NCBI RefSeq assembly: GCF_000471905.2 | Contig: NW_006499364.1 | Location: 4,124,475 to 4,188,474, forward strand | Source: Amborella trichopoda | Taxonomy: Eukaryota; Streptophyta; Magnoliopsida; Amborellales; Amborellaceae | Direction of reading: 5' to 3' | DNA length: 64,000 nucleotides | Shown here: positions 45,190-57,245 of the stretch, piece by piece | Position numbering within the stretch: position 1 is the stretch's first letter | Layout of the letters: each line of letters opens with the position of its first letter | Program-made: the position numbers and the translations under genes | The notes under the pieces: generated by a model | Seen by the model: only the letters and a program-made list of their open reading frames with translations | What the model was told of the DNA's origin: nothing | The model's database searches: none

Positions 45190-45197
45190 TATATATA
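45190..45197 (+). promoter_or_regulatory. Candidate LTR TATA box
   Basis: TATATATA in 'cttctatatatacgtagc', at the same place relative to flanking blocks ('cacccatgtttgg' upstream, GA tract downstream) as the one at 27643. Confidence 0.45.
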
Positions 45198-45319
45198 CGT
45201 AGCATCGTTGTACGTAAAAGATAGGTGAGGCAGACACATACACACACAAGAGAGAGTTTTCACTTAATACAAGTTTCTCTCTCTTACCATTGTGGTGTTA
45301 CTCTTGAGAGAGAGGGTAA

Positions 45320-45609
45320 NNNNNNNNNNNNNNNNNNNNNNNNNNNNNNNNNNNNNNNNNNNNNNNNNNNNNNNNNNNNNNNNNNNNNNNNNNNNNNNNN
45401 NNNNNNNNNNNNNNNNNNNNNNNNNNNNNNNNNNNNNNNNNNNNNNNNNNNNNNNNNNNNNNNNNNNNNNNNNNNNNNNNNNNNNNNNNNNNNNNNNNNN
45501 NNNNNNNNNNNNNNNNNNNNNNNNNNNNNNNNNNNNNNNNNNNNNNNNNNNNNNNNNNNNNNNNNNNNNNNNNNNNNNNNNNNNNNNNNNNNNNNNNNNN
45601 NNNNNNNNN
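45320..45609. other. Assembly gap (290 N) inside the LTR
   Basis: Run of N following a GA-rich stretch. Open frames across it are artefacts. Confidence 0.99.
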
Positions 45610-46726
45610 TTTCCCTCTTCTGAGTCCCCCGCAGAGGTCGTGCATGACAGTGGCAGTGTTGTGCATAGCTCTCCCTTAATGTCATAGGTCGCACATGGCG
45701 ATGGCAGTGCCATGCACGAGTCTTCTTTCCCTCCTTCTTGACTGTCTCTTTCTCTCAGTGAAGTCTGTAAACGACACTGCCCCTCGTCGCCCAAAGACGT
45801 AGCTTTGATGTGTTGGTGAAGTACTTAGAATACGAAATATGTTACCGCTTGCAGGAGTCTTCCTCTGCGGCGCATCTAACGTAGACGGCGATACCTATCG
45901 CCGCCCGCTAGAGGCCCTCGTAACACCCATCGCCGTCCGTGAGCTTCCTCCTTACGTCCGGTGCCTATCGCCATTCTCCCTACGTCCCATGTCTATCGTT
46001 GTGCGACCTAGGAGAAACCATCGCCATCAGCCTTGTCAGGAGTTAGCACCATCTACAAGGGATACGCCATCCCTTGCATTGCCCACCACGATATCTATCG
46101 ACATTTGAATTTCCTCTTCTCTTCACCGTCTCATTCTTTCCTCTCCACCTTTTTCTCTTCTCACTTGATTGAGGGTAGGCCTAGCCTAGCGCTGACACGT
46201 CGACTTTGGTTTTGAGTAGTATTGCCACCCCGTTGGTCCTCTGAACCATGCCCATCTTGCTACCACTCCGAGTCGGTGGCTCTCGGTTGTCATGATAGCC
46301 TCTCCTCTCCGCCAAGTTCTCTTCTCCTTTCCATCTTTCATCTAACCTTGCACTTCATCGCCTTCTCCCATGAACGTGCATTGCCCTAAGAAAAGGGTGG
46401 GTCCTTTTCCACCGACTTGTCTTACAAATTAACCATAGAAGTGTTGTGCAGAAAAACAAGAGGGTTACAGGTCAAGGGAGGCGGTTCCGAACCAGCTCAA
46501 GCAGTTGGGGGGCTTTCTTTATGATCTAAGAGGGCGCCTACATGAGCCAGCCCAATTAAGTCTTGAACCCACCTAAAATTTTTCTCTCATTGGTTGGTAT
46601 ACCTGCCCTTGGCCTCGAGCAAGGTTTCGAGAGAGCGATCACAAATCCCGGGTCCATCAGAGATACGAGACATGTGCCACCAGATTACCTTGATCCGGAG
46701 GGCGAGATCGAGGAACCTAACCAGCT

Positions 46727-46745
46727 TGGTTACTCCACTGGGGAC
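46727..46745 (+). other. Primer-binding site, Tat/Ogre type
   Basis: TGGTTACTCCACTGGGGAC, three bases after the LTR end; one of three such sites in the window. Confidence 0.8.
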
Positions 46746-48308
46746 TTACTACCCCTTAGTCAGTTCGCTCTTATTTGACTAGTTTCCTTCTTTACTTTCT
46801 GCACTCATTTCTATGGCACCTGGGTTGTTCAACTCATTCATTCGAGTTGGGGATTTCCTTAACCCTGCACTCGTGGCTTTCCCAGGGAAGCGACCCGCTC
46901 AAGCCTCCTTCCCTACTCTTCTTTTGAGTAAGGAATCATGGTCCAGCTCCCAAGTCCTCACCTAGGTTGGTGCGACAGGGGATTTAAAGGTCCTTGCCTC
47001 CCCGCTTTCTTGCCCTGGTGGGCTCTCCAGCAAGCCCCTTGCATGGGCAGCACCCTGCTACTGGCAAATCTCTTGCCAATCATACTGTTGCGGTACGCCG
47101 TAAGGCTACCCCTTTCATCCTTGCGAAGGGCAAACAAACTGCTGTCGCTCTTGAGGTTCGCCCCGAGGCAACCCCTTATTCCCCTTCACTATTCCGAGCT
47201 CCCACACCTAGAGGGCGGTACACAGAGGCGGAGGCCCTGAGGTCTTCACCCCTCGCACACACTCAAAGGCTCGTGGTCTATCCACTTGAGCCACACCTTA
47301 GGGCGACCCTCATGTTGCCTTGAGCTCGCATTTAGGACTAGGCCTTCTCGGGCCAAACCCTGCATGCACCATGCATTTGCTTTCCACAGCTCGGGGCAGC
47401 GCTAGCTCTATGCTACCTCGAGCACAGGAGGGTCGACTGCTCTGTCTTCCCTCCTGGCACACACAGCTTCACTTTGTGAGAGACAAGCTCCCGCCTCGTC
47501 CCTCACAAACACAAGCTCATGGGTCTCGGCCTCCACAGGTCAAACCCATTGACCGAGCCCAAGCTGACCCTGAAGTCACCCGGACAGCCACCTGCAAGGT
47601 GCATGCGCACCATCTTCGCAGGTCCCTTTTGGAGGCAAACTCAGGTGAAGTCACGAGCCGGCCCCTCTTTCCTCCACCGCTCTCCCGACATCAGGCAAGC
47701 ACCTCGAGCCTTGGTACTCAAAGGTCTTCCTTAAGAGTACCATCTTGAGCCAACCTCTGGTAATCCGAACACCATAGCCTCACAAAGGAATTCGGGGGAA
47801 CGACTTGATGTCGGATAGAGGCCTCCAGCCTCCAAAACAAGAACCCAAGCAGTGCTCCATCCCTGGGCCCCACTCTCAGCTCCAACTCATAGACATGGCC
47901 CTCGCCTCTTCAAAGAAGATGGGGCAGTTGAGGTCTCAGGCTCAGTTTTGGAATGAGGTCCACAGCCCCCTCAGGATCAACCAGAAGAGAGGCCTATAGA
48001 TCCTAACCAGGGAAGTCTCCAAGGCAGTCAAAGTCGCCACCCCTGACGACCTCCTGCCTTGTAATCCCTTTTTCCCTCTTTAAACTCCGGAGCTTGAGAA
48101 GGTTTGGGAGTACTGTTCGGTGATCACCACCCAGAAGCCACAGTCCCAAGACTGTCAAGAACCGGTCCTCACAAGATCAATGTACAAATCTCGAGTTCAG
48201 TCAGAGCAAGCTAAGCCCCTCCAGACTGACTTACCGCGCGTGAATCTCCAGCCTCGGTAGTCTGCTGCATCACTTAACTCTGACCTCTAAGAAGAAACGA
48301 TCAGTGTC
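46746..48308 (+). mobile_element. Tat leader with conserved short ORF region
   Basis: Homologous to 30605-31474 and 61087-62160. The 46994-47323 frame (109 codons) shares LAHTQRLVVYPLEPHLRATL with LAHTERLVVRPLEPHLGATF of the 30732 frame. Downstream, 47330-48300 is Pro/Ser-rich in several interrupted frames. Its role is unknown; Ogre-type elements are known to carry an extra ORF ahead of gag. Confidence 0.6.
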
Positions 48309-49665
48309 ATGGTGATCAATGACTGGAACGATGCTCAGGAGGAGCAGATGAATAAGTTCGAGGAAACGATACAAGCCATCCTCGAAAAGATGGAGCGGCT
48401 AAAGGCCGCCAAGGCCCCTTCTACGCCTGACTCCCGACTGGTGAGGTCACAACTCCTAGGCAAGCTCTCCCATCGATCTCTCAAGGCAGGTCCTCTTCTC
48501 GCAGGGTCTCCTAAACCGACATAGATGCTATGGTGGCCCATAACCTCAAGAACAAGGTCCCAGGCATGCAGACGATGCCACTCTACCAAAAGCCGTATCC
48601 TTCATACATTGATCAGGTGTCGTTTCCCTCTAACTACCAAAAAGGGAAACTCCCCCTGTTCAATGGTACGATTTCACCTCACCAGCATACAACCCACTTC
48701 CAAGCATTCTGCTGGGAGATGGCAACTGACGGACATCTTCTCCTTCATCAGTTTGTCGAAACTCTCAAAGGACCAGCCTCCTCCCAGAGGTATGCTAGGT
48801 TGCCATCGAACTTGGTGAACTCTTGGCAAGAAATGGATCAGTTGTTCTACCAACGCTTCTATGAAGTCCAAAGAAACGTGGAAACCATCGATCTCCTCAC
48901 CTTGATGCAAGACCCTGGTTTGCCAGTTGATAAATTCATCACCTGATGGAGAGAGTTGGCCACCTTTCACGCCACTCCCATAACCAAGAAGGAAACTGTC
49001 AAGACCTGCATACAAAACATGCTTCCTGAGATCGCCCTAGATGTTGAGGCATCCAATCTACCCTGTATGTCATAACTCATCTCTAAGGCAGTCCGTATTG
49101 AGGGATTGTTCAAGCACAACAACACCCGTCAACAACATGCCGGCTCAAACTCATGCCCCAGTAGTTAGGGCAATCAAAAGGCAGTAATCAGCGTAGCCAT
49201 CACCGTGGTTGACCCCAAAGGCTCGGTTTCTCAAACCCTGAACCTCTCCAAGGCACAGGCGTCTCTGGTCAGGGGCAAGTAGCAGTCCTACAACAGCATA
49301 TTACCTCCTAAAAACTCTGGGCCAAGCGACTACTTGGCCCAACACCGGAATAAGGTTTACCCTTCGACATGGAGTGGACACCTGCATTACTTCGACTGTT
49401 GCTAGAAAAGAACATGATACAGTTGCTAGAGGCCAATACTGTCGAGTTGGCTGGGCAAGAGGCAAATGAGAAGTATTGTTCTTTTCACAGGAGGGTCTGC
49501 TTCCCCACTCACGACTGCTATAAGCTCAACGACACTATTGAAACCCTTATCAACAAGGGTCAGATAAAGCTCGAAGAATTGAAAAAGGCATTCAGGGCAG
49601 CTGAGACATTCGCTATCCTTCGTGCATTCTTCTCCATGATGCTCGAAGAAGGAATCACCACTTGA
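48309..49665 (+). pseudogene. Tat-lineage gag, decayed
   Basis: A coiled-coil-like start (MVINDWNDAQEEQMNKFEET, then LEKMERLKA) is followed after a frame change at about 48525 by the gag core: KPYPSYIDQVSFP, LPLFNGTISPHQHTTHFQAF, FVETLKGPASSQRYARLP, WQEMDQLFYQRFYEVQRNVE and a stop at 48944. Further stops follow. A last frame (49369-49665) has LLRLLLEKNMIQLLEA and a Cys/His block KYCSFHRRVCFPTHDCYKL, then IETLINKGQIKLEE. The same C-terminal block occurs at 63740-63930. No protease or pol follows, so this element could move only with enzymes from others. Confidence 0.82.
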
Positions 49666-50716
49666 AAGCCGACAAGGCAGCCTAAGCTCCTACCTCCAGG
49701 GACCGATAACCTCTAGTGTGTATATCATCGGATACGAGGTCATGACATCAGCGAGGTCACTGGCTTCCCTAAGCTCTTGGCCGAGAAGATACAGTAGTGC
49801 TAGGAAGTTTAAGGCGATCTGGCAAGATGCCCTCGAGTCCCTCTCCCGCCTGCACAAGAAGACCTCCCGACCCAAGAGCAAGGAAACACCGAGCCAAACC
49901 CTCTGCAAGATCTTTTCGAGGTAATGCTCCAACAAGGTCTTGTCACTCCCAAGCTCGCCAGGCAGCCGAGATGCCTTGCTCTAAGCACAAAAAAACTCTG
50001 GTGCCCCTATCACCAAGTTTGGGGCCACGACTCCATGATTGCTCTGGGTTCGAGGCCATAGCCGTGGAGAAAGTTTAGCAAGGTCGCATCGACTGTGCGG
50101 TTCTTCCCAAACACATCCAAGCCCTCACTCCTGTTCAAGGAGAACCCACACTGCATGCCCCTTATAAGTACGCACTGGACTCCTTTGGGCCTTCGACCTC
50201 TCAGCCCTGGGAAGTCTACCATGGGCTAAGCAGGCTCAAGTTCCTGAGATGAGAGGCAGTCTGCCAGGCTACCACCTCTCACCACCCTGATAGGGCAGTC
50301 CAAACACCCCCTCGGGGATCCCGAAGGAGATGGCGAACACCTAAGTCGGCTTGCCAAAGGAATCATCTTCCTTAGCCACCAGTTGAAGAAGAATTCCTTA
50401 GACTCTCGCCTCCACTACCGACCTTGCGGGACTTAATCACAAGCACAGCTCGCCTCATCTTATCGTCCAATCTGGCAAACGCTCGCCTGATGTCACGACC
50501 CCAATCTCATGATGTCCACAACAGCTTCCCCCTCTAAGGCGACGACCACTTCTCGTGGTCCCTCTTCTCGGACTGTCCCACCTCGAGAGGTTCAACACCT
50601 TCTCCCTCTCCTTCCTCGCCCATATCTTTTGAGGTGATCATTTCAGCAGCAGGCTCCCCCACACCTGCCTCCTTTATGGTCACGGGTGCCACCCCCAAAT
50701 CCTCCAAGCCTAGCCC
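49666..50716 (+). other. Internal retroelement DNA without identifiable domain
   Basis: Moderately GC-rich, with short interrupted frames on both strands. A protease remnant would be expected here, but I see no convincing D-S/T-G motif. The 50470-50716 part is probably the downstream region of the antisense gene that follows. Confidence 0.4.
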
Positions 50717-53700
50717 CTAAGAGCATCCTACTTTTGCTCTCCCCACAGAGGCACCACTAGAGGCAGCCACTTCTTTCTGCTCAAATAGCCCTTCTTCGAT
50801 CCCTGAGGCCTTGATCTCTTCTATTACCACAAGCTCTGCCGAGATTTCCATTTCCTCAATAGGCTCGACAACTGTCAACACTCTAAGGGCCCTCTTCGCA
50901 TTTACCACCTTGCCAAGAACCGTCCCACCATCCCCGTCTACCATCATTGGGACCGAGCCCCCCTTTAGCCTCAGGTGTCCCTTCCTGATCTGAAGCAATT
51001 TCAATAGGGGCAGTAAGCGGCATCAGCTCGAGTCTCTGAGGAGCCAGGACAAGATTCGAGGGATGGGGAAGGTGAGACCTCTAGAGCAGAAGGCGACGGG
51101 GAAATATAAAGAGACACACAGCCCTCTGAAGAAGCCGGTAGTGAAGAGTCATCTTCTGACTCACGAGTCACAGGGAACCTGCTCCCTTTGCCCCCTGAAG
51201 TTCCGATTCCCTCCTTGGTTGTGGCACGAGGAGTAGCTAGGGTAGTCTGCTTTTTCTTTCTCCCCCTTCATCAGCTTGAACTCAATAGCCTGCCCTTCCT
51301 TCTTCCCCTTCACCGGCTCGGGCATGGCAATTGACTTTCTCTTCTTCCCTTGTGCCGTCTCGGGCTTAGTAGCCTGCCTTTTCTTTTTTACTGGTTCGGG
51401 CTCAGGAGCCCGCTTTTTCTTCCTTCCTTCTGTTGGCTCAGGCGCAGCAGCTTACCTCTTCTTCTTTGCTGACTCGGGTATAGCAGCCAGCTTTCTCTTC
51501 TTCTCTTTCACCTGCTTAGGCGCACCACCCATCGAGGTCGCAAACTTGGGGGAGCTAGCGGCCAACTTACTATGAGTGCCACTCCCTATCAGTTCATTTA
51601 AATCTTGGATCGGACACTTGTCATAACCCGGGACTTTACGGCCTTCTTTCCATTTGATGATAGCAGAGAGTTGGTAAAAAATACTCACTGACCCCTTCTC
51701 CATATTGAGAAACTGAGGCAAAGACTTGTCCACGGTAATTCGACGAGGTCGCCAGAGTATGCACCAATCATAAGGGAAGCCCAGGGTAAAGATTTCACCT
51801 AAGGGAGGGGTCTTAGCCAGTTTTCGCTGCTTGATCTCTTTGGTCCAGTGCCTATCCTCCCCTTTCTAGGGGTGATCCTCATCCCAGTACCCCTTGTTCA
51901 TAATCCTCCACTAATTCTCATGGGCCTTAATCGCCTGTGCCATCCTGTCGAAATGGGGCAACACATACTTATTGACCGTGGTGGCCTCCGAGCATGTGGC
52001 CCATGTAGTACAAACGTGCCTCGGATGCCAAATCTCCTTGCAGGTTCCCAACTCGTCCGTCTTCCAACAGGCAACCTTGCTATGCCTTTTCTTGAAGAAC
52101 ACCGAGAACAGACAACCTTGATCCAACCCATGCTGCAGGGCAAACCGGTGAAGAAAATAGCCCTCAAGATTCGCACCATGGATAGTACGATAAGCAAGAA
52201 TGCCGCCCCTGTCACGGAACATATATATCAATTCTTTCGGGCTGGTAAAGTCACCATCCAGGTGGTGGCGCAGCTCATCGACATATGTGTGGTCTGTGAG
52301 GCTTCCAATTGGAAATGCCACCCTGGTCATATGGAGGTGATCATTGAAAAACAGGCTGCACGCATGGCTCGGGGGATGAAAAATTGCCTTCTGACCAGCA
52401 ATCTTAGCAAAAATGGACACATGTTGTCCTTTAGCTCTCTGGTTCTCCAGTATGTATCCCGAAAGTAAGCTCCAAGCCAGCCATACACATAATGAACCAG
52501 GAAAGTGGTCTTGAAATCTCCTGGGAAGGCCTCACCATCTTCTATGACGTTCCCTCCTTCCTCCACTTTATATGGTCTTCCCTAGGAGATGGCCCCCAGG
52601 CCATGATAAATGCTGCACAGTACAGGCTGTGCGAGTGTGTATTCTCTCCCCCAGGCCATGTCATAGGCCACATAAAAGTTGCCGGGACGAATGATGTCTG
52701 ACCCCCCGAGAAGGGAAAATTTACAAAGGAAGAGTTCCAAGTAAGCCGCTAGGAAGACATGCCCATTCTTCCTCTGCAGCTCAAGATTGACGGGGTTTCC
52801 TTCTCTCCCTTCTTCAGCGTTGGGCCATCGTCATATACGCAGGTGCCAAAGAAGAATTTTACCCACTTGGCAAAGGTAACTCGTCCCTTTTTAGTCTCGT
52901 CATAAAGCCATTAATAAACTTCGAACAATTTCTGAAGCCTGGCTGGCGGGACTTCATTACCCACTTTCTCCCCTCAAAAAATGACTGAGTTTGGGGGAAT
53001 AAACTCGTCATACATGGCACCAAGGAGCGACAGCCCATCGACGAAGTGCAGGTCCATCAGCAAAATCCTTGACTCTCCGTGACCAAGCAGCCATGTGTTG
53101 CTAACATGGCTCCAAGTCTCCAATAACACTTTGACCATGTTTGGACAGTGGTCGTAATAGCCCATCGAGCACTGGAGGGCAGCCGGCAAAGAAGCTAGCC
53201 TCAAAATATCCTTGAGGTCCTGCAACACTTTCACGGTCCAGGAGGAATAGCCCTTTAGGCACTGATGCTCCCCTTGCACCTGCAAACAGAAAGAGAATTA
53301 TTTCATGCCCAGGGTTTCCACCATGCGCTTGCCTAGAATCGAAAGGTTCACATTAGAAGTTGTGTTTCGATGTAGGCAATGCAGAAGGCCTACCCCTTCC
53401 TCTATGCTCATGTTTCCATCATTATCTTCCCTCATCACCAACTGGACGGGGGCACTCACAAAGGTGATGCTTAAAGGCCACCTGGGTTCACATCGGATAA
53501 ACCAAATCGGCTCACCCCTCACCAAGCTTTTGCCAGTGAATGCATCAATACTGAGCTCCCCTTCTCGCAGGAGGTTCATCATGTTTGGAACGGCCCCCGA
53601 CAACTCAGCCACTAAAACAAAAGCAAAGGGAGCTAGATGACCACGAAGAAACTGCACTCACCAAGGCAGAACTATCGCAGTCTACCCACTAAGACCCTAT

Positions 53701-54425
53701 CGCCGTCTCGCAGTCAAAGGCAAGACTATTTCCGTCTGAAACAGGGAGGGAATCGTCATCTCACGATCAATCAAGGACCATCGACATCCCGTGAACCAAG
53801 GAGTATTAATGCCTCGCTCCAGCCGTCAACATGCACCGCACATGCGTCCCTTGAAATCCAGACATGCCGCCTGACACTTGCGGCGTGGCCTGTCACTGCA
53901 CGTGCGAAGGGTGACCAATCGCCATCCCACGACCCCTCACCTCCTTCACCGTTACGGTCTCCCAACCCTTCGGTTTTCCACTGGCGCTTTCTTCTGCTTA
54001 CCAGGAATCCACTCCCGTCCACTAAGAAAACCCTCTCCCGTGTCCTGCTTATTATTGGAGTTAACGAAAACCCACCGAAAGTCCTCAGAAGACTTCCATG
54101 AGATCCGACCGATTGCCCTTCGCCGTGATTTTTCCCACTTCATAGGTTCACTAACGCTCACAGAAATTTTGCTAAAATTTCGATGAGCTCAATGCATCCC
54201 CTTCTCCTTCTCCTCCGACAACGAGAGAGATGACAGAGCCCTCTGAGCTCTCTGCGACCTCCCCTTCAGCAACAGAGCGTCTGGAGAAGTACTCGAACTC
54301 CCACAGGGGACCTCTACAAATTTTGTCAAGGCCTCGAGTGATCCTGTTCCTTGCTTAAAAAGCTTTGATGCTAGCCGAAAACTGTTTGCAATACACTGCG
54401 AAGCTTCACACCTTCTGAAGTTCAC
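50717..54425 (-). pseudogene. Antisense plant mobile domain (PMD) gene carried by the Tat element
   Basis: PMD (aminotransferase-like, PF10536-type) proteins occur in plants as host genes of the MAIN/MAIL1 type and in transposons. Blocks in minus-strand order: an uncertain 5' part (54425-53660); 53657-53298; the clearest PMD motif at 53285-52974, with WSHVSNTWLLGH and GESRILLMDLHFVDGLSLLG then 'YDEFIPP'; a block with FAKWVKFFFGTCVYDDGPTL, HVFLAAYLELFLCKF and LAQPVLCSIYHGLG broken by stops near 52976, 52911 and 52583; VHYVYGWLGAYF (52500); then, in another frame, LEGYFLHRFALQHGLDQ near 52155-52105; a basic repeat tail; and an acidic C-terminal block (51004-50717). A splice donor (GCCTTG/gtgagt near 53660) and acceptors (tttgttttag near 53616, ctgtttgcag near 53286) suggest introns. 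Stops and a frameshift make it a pseudogene. Confidence 0.75.
51276..51560 (-). repeat. Tandem basic repeats (about 17 codons) in the PMD tail
   Basis: Minus-strand translation gives successive units ending in Lys/Arg clusters with a Pro-Glu linker: KKRKLAAIPESAKKKR, then AAAPEPTEGRKKKR, APEPEPVKKKRQ, ATKPETAQGKKRK and SIAMPEPVKGKKEG. One stop lies between the first two. The units resemble nuclear-localisation or DNA-binding tails. The DNA units are about 45-60 bp. Confidence 0.7.
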
Positions 54426-54577
54426 CAGAAAAATCCCTAAGGACCTTTCTCTACAAGTTCTGACTGAGAAGTGCTAGCCGAAAACCCTCGCCAGGAGTTT
54501 TGGCTCTCTCTCTCTCTCTAAAAAGCCCTTCTAATATTTTAGTCTTTATTAAAACAGTAATGTGGGGTTGCTCCCCC

Positions 54578-54584
54578 TTTTATA
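54578..54584 (-). promoter_or_regulatory. TATA box of the antisense PMD gene
   Basis: On the minus strand the sequence is GGGGTATAAAAGGGGG, a textbook TATA context. It is followed by a GA-rich 5'UTR-like stretch (54535-54505) and by the antisense gene. It lies inside the retroelement and faces against its LTRs, implying independent transcription. Confidence 0.6.
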
Positions 54585-54639
54585 CCCCGCAGTACTGGAG
54601 ACTACCCTTGACAAACTCAGAATGACTCTCCAATCCCCA

Positions 54640-55060
54640 GCTCTTGATGGCGATAAGGTCAGGTCGGGGCGGCCAAGCCCGACACCCGAAGCAGCATTGC
54701 CATGCGCCTCGTCAAGACTTCGTCTAGGAGACTAGCGTCGCGCGCTTTGTTCAAAAGTTTGTCACCATGCATCTCGTCCAAGGACTACCCCTGAGCGCTT
54801 CGTCAGAAGGCTATTGCCATGCGCCCCATCAAGTAGTTATCACTCTGCGTCTGGTCAAGGGCTACTGCTGCGTGCTTCACCAAGGGATTTGACGCCATCA
54901 TCCAGGTCTAATGCAGCACTTAGCGCCATACTCAGGCCTTGGCGCTCCCCTTCGGACCATTGGTCCATACCTTCAGGAAGTTCATCCCCTACACCACAAT
55001 CTCACTCCTTAGCGGGCCTAGTTTCTGGTAATGGCTCTATTCCACATGGAGTCGCTTTTA
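54640..55060 (+). repeat. Degenerate 'gcgc-tcgtcaa' repeats
   Basis: Motif 'gccatgcgcctcgtcaag' and variants (gcatctcgtccaagg, gagcgcttcgtcagaagg, gcgccccatcaag, gcgtctggtcaaggg) recur every 30-50 bp. This is non-coding 3' retroelement DNA upstream of the PMD promoter as read on the minus strand. Confidence 0.6.
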
Positions 55061-56600
55061 CCTTGGTCCTTGCTGCATGACCTTAAACTACACAGCCACG
55101 GTCCAAGCTGCATGACCCCAAACTGCATAGCCATAGTCCTTGTCTCACGACTCAAACCTGTATGACCTTAAACTATAGCAGAGGCCTAGTTGCATGACCT
55201 CAAAGTGCAAAGTCCTTGTCACATGACTTTAAAATTACGACCATGGTCCAGCTGTGTGACCTTAAACCATAGTGCACGTCTTGGCCGCATGTCCAAACTA
55301 CATGACCCTAAGCTGTAGCAGAGGTCTAGTTGCATGGCCACAAACTACATGGTCCTAGCTCTCTGACTTTAAACTACATAGCCATGGTTTTTGCTACAAG
55401 ATGCACGACGCGCTGAATGGTCCATACGTATAACTCCAACTAGAACCCCAACGAAGTTAGATGCATGTAAGGGTCATACTATTCCTATCATCTCCACAGA
55501 GTTAGAGACATCCTTCCTTCAACCCATGGTGGGGTTCATCCATGCCCTGACCTCTTGGAGTTCCATGCACACTGATATTCACTATCCCTGTGGAGTCACA
55601 CTGGCACTCTTAATCCCCAATGAAGCCTTTCCCATTAACTACCCCTTGTAGGGTCACCACCTTCATCTACATCTCTTTACATGTGGATAGCCTTAACTAT
55701 CTTTATCCCCATGGAGTTAGATTGCTATCCACATACCTACCCCCCATGCAACCCTACCGACCTGGGGACTCTTATATGGTCCATGCTACATGACCTTAAA
55801 CTGCGTAGCCACAGTCCAAACTATATGGCCATAAACTGTAGCAGAGGTCTAGTTGCACGACCTTAAACTGCACGGTCCTAGTTGCTTGACTTTAAACTAC
55901 ATAACCATGGTTCAAGCTATATGACCTTAAACCATAGTGCACGTCCTGACCGCATGACGTTAAACTGCTTCGCCCAGGTTCAGGAGGCACGACCTTAAAG
56001 ATGCCCCATGTGCACGCATACCTCCCTTTTTGCATGCATCTTCATGCACGTCTTCCCTAACCGGCCCATCGGCGTGTGCATACCCTCTTTTTCTTCTCTT
56101 CAGTGAGCCTACTTAAGCCCACACACCCTTTACGTGCATCACCATGCACATCTTCCCCAGCTGGCGCATTTGTGTGCACGGGCCACCTACACCACTTTCA
56201 TTGCCTCCCCAGTGAGTCTACGTACGCGCACACACCCTTTACATGCATCGTCATGCACACCTTCCCTAGCTGGCCCATTCGTGTACACAGGCCACCCTCA
56301 CTATCTTTCATCTCATTCCCCAATAAGTCTTACCCATGCTCACCAAACGATAAGACATCTTGCTGCCAACTAGTGGCTCACCACTTTTCACCTACCATCC
56401 AATCAACTCTCAACATGCAACTTCCTGCCACCTTCCCAAGTAAGCCAAAGTCACCTCCAGACTCACTCTATGGTCTCTACAGACTGTTATTCCTTAACAC
56501 TATGGTCCAGCTGTATGATCCTAAAACTATAGTGCATGTCCTGACCGCATGACGTTAAAGGCTTCGCATAGGTCTCGAAGGAACGACCTTAAAACAGACC
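55061..56600 (+). repeat. Degenerate 'catgaccttaaact' repeat region
   Basis: Units of about 25-45 bp with 'gcatgaccttaaactgcatag' and 'catggtcc' are dense at 55070-55400 and 55780-56000 and recur at 56500-56600. In between (55400-55780, 56000-56500) is unique DNA with ccccatggagtt and tgcatgcatcttcatgcac stretches. The same unit stands before the LTR at 34558 and at the window end. Confidence 0.75.
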
Positions 56601-56955
56601 TTCTCTCTCAAAAAAAGGGCATGGAGTACACCTGGACTAGGGAACACCATGAGTAAAAATGATAGACGAGCATGGTCACAAAACCATAAGTAAGAGAGTT
56701 TCGTGGAAAAGTAAACCCAGGCACAGTAAAAACCCCAAAAAGTAACCGTGAGAAAAAATGGATGAAAGGATGGACATGACCACAAAGTCATGGGTAAAAG
56801 AGCTCGAAAATAAAGGAAGTTGGTGAAAGCCGTCTTTAGAACGCCACTTCCCTTGTTCATGTGAAAACCCATGAAAGGGCACTTAGACAGACAAAGCAGG
56901 TTGACACACTTCTACAACCTCAGCCGACACCCCAGCAATCATGGTTCATAAGGGA
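56601..56955 (+). other. 3' untranslated retroelement DNA
   Basis: A-rich 'aaaac-ccaaaaagtaacc' and 'gtaaaagagctcg' stretches. The open frames on the minus strand have no recognisable domain. Confidence 0.4.
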
Positions 56956-56959
56956 GTGA

Positions 56960-57245
56960 GAGCCTCATAAGATCTCCCCAGTTTACACGGCTAGTCAGGG
57001 AGAGAGCCACATAAGATCTCCCCAGTTTTCATGGCTCGTCAAGGAGTGAGAGCCTCATAAGATCTCCCTAGTTTTCATGGCTCATCAGGGAGTGAGAGCC
57101 TCATAAGATCTCCCCAGAAATCATAGCTCGTCAGGGAGTGAGAGCCTCATAAGATCTCCCCAGTTTGCATGGCTCGTCAGGGAGTGAGAGCCACATAAGA
57201 TCTCCCCAGTTTTCGCGGCTCGTTAGGGAGTAAGGACGATGACGA
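56960..57245 (+). repeat. 46-bp tandem array near the 3' LTR
   Basis: 'gagcctcataagatctcccc' followed by 'agttttcatggctcgtcagg' and 'gagt' repeats about six times ('gatctccc' at 56971, 57015, 57061, 57107, 57153, 57199). Tandem arrays in this 3' region are a known feature of Tat/Ogre elements. Confidence 0.92.

Larger units (their letters stand above)
44603..46723 (+). mobile_element. Tat LTR, second part (5' LTR of the gag/PMD element)
   Basis: It resumes the LTR begun at 34558 and ends CCTAACCA, three bases before the primer site. Excluding the nested element, the LTR is about 2.76 kb including a 290-N gap. It has TATATATA at 45190, a GA tract near 45249 and a GC-rich 3' part with 'gacggcgatacctatcgccg' resembling the 57-bp array of the first LTR. 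Confidence 0.82.

Noticed and set aside
54814-56552. Plus-strand frames of 79-158 codons (for example 56076-56552)
   Set aside because: They lie in 3' untranslated retroelement repeats with no recognised motif.
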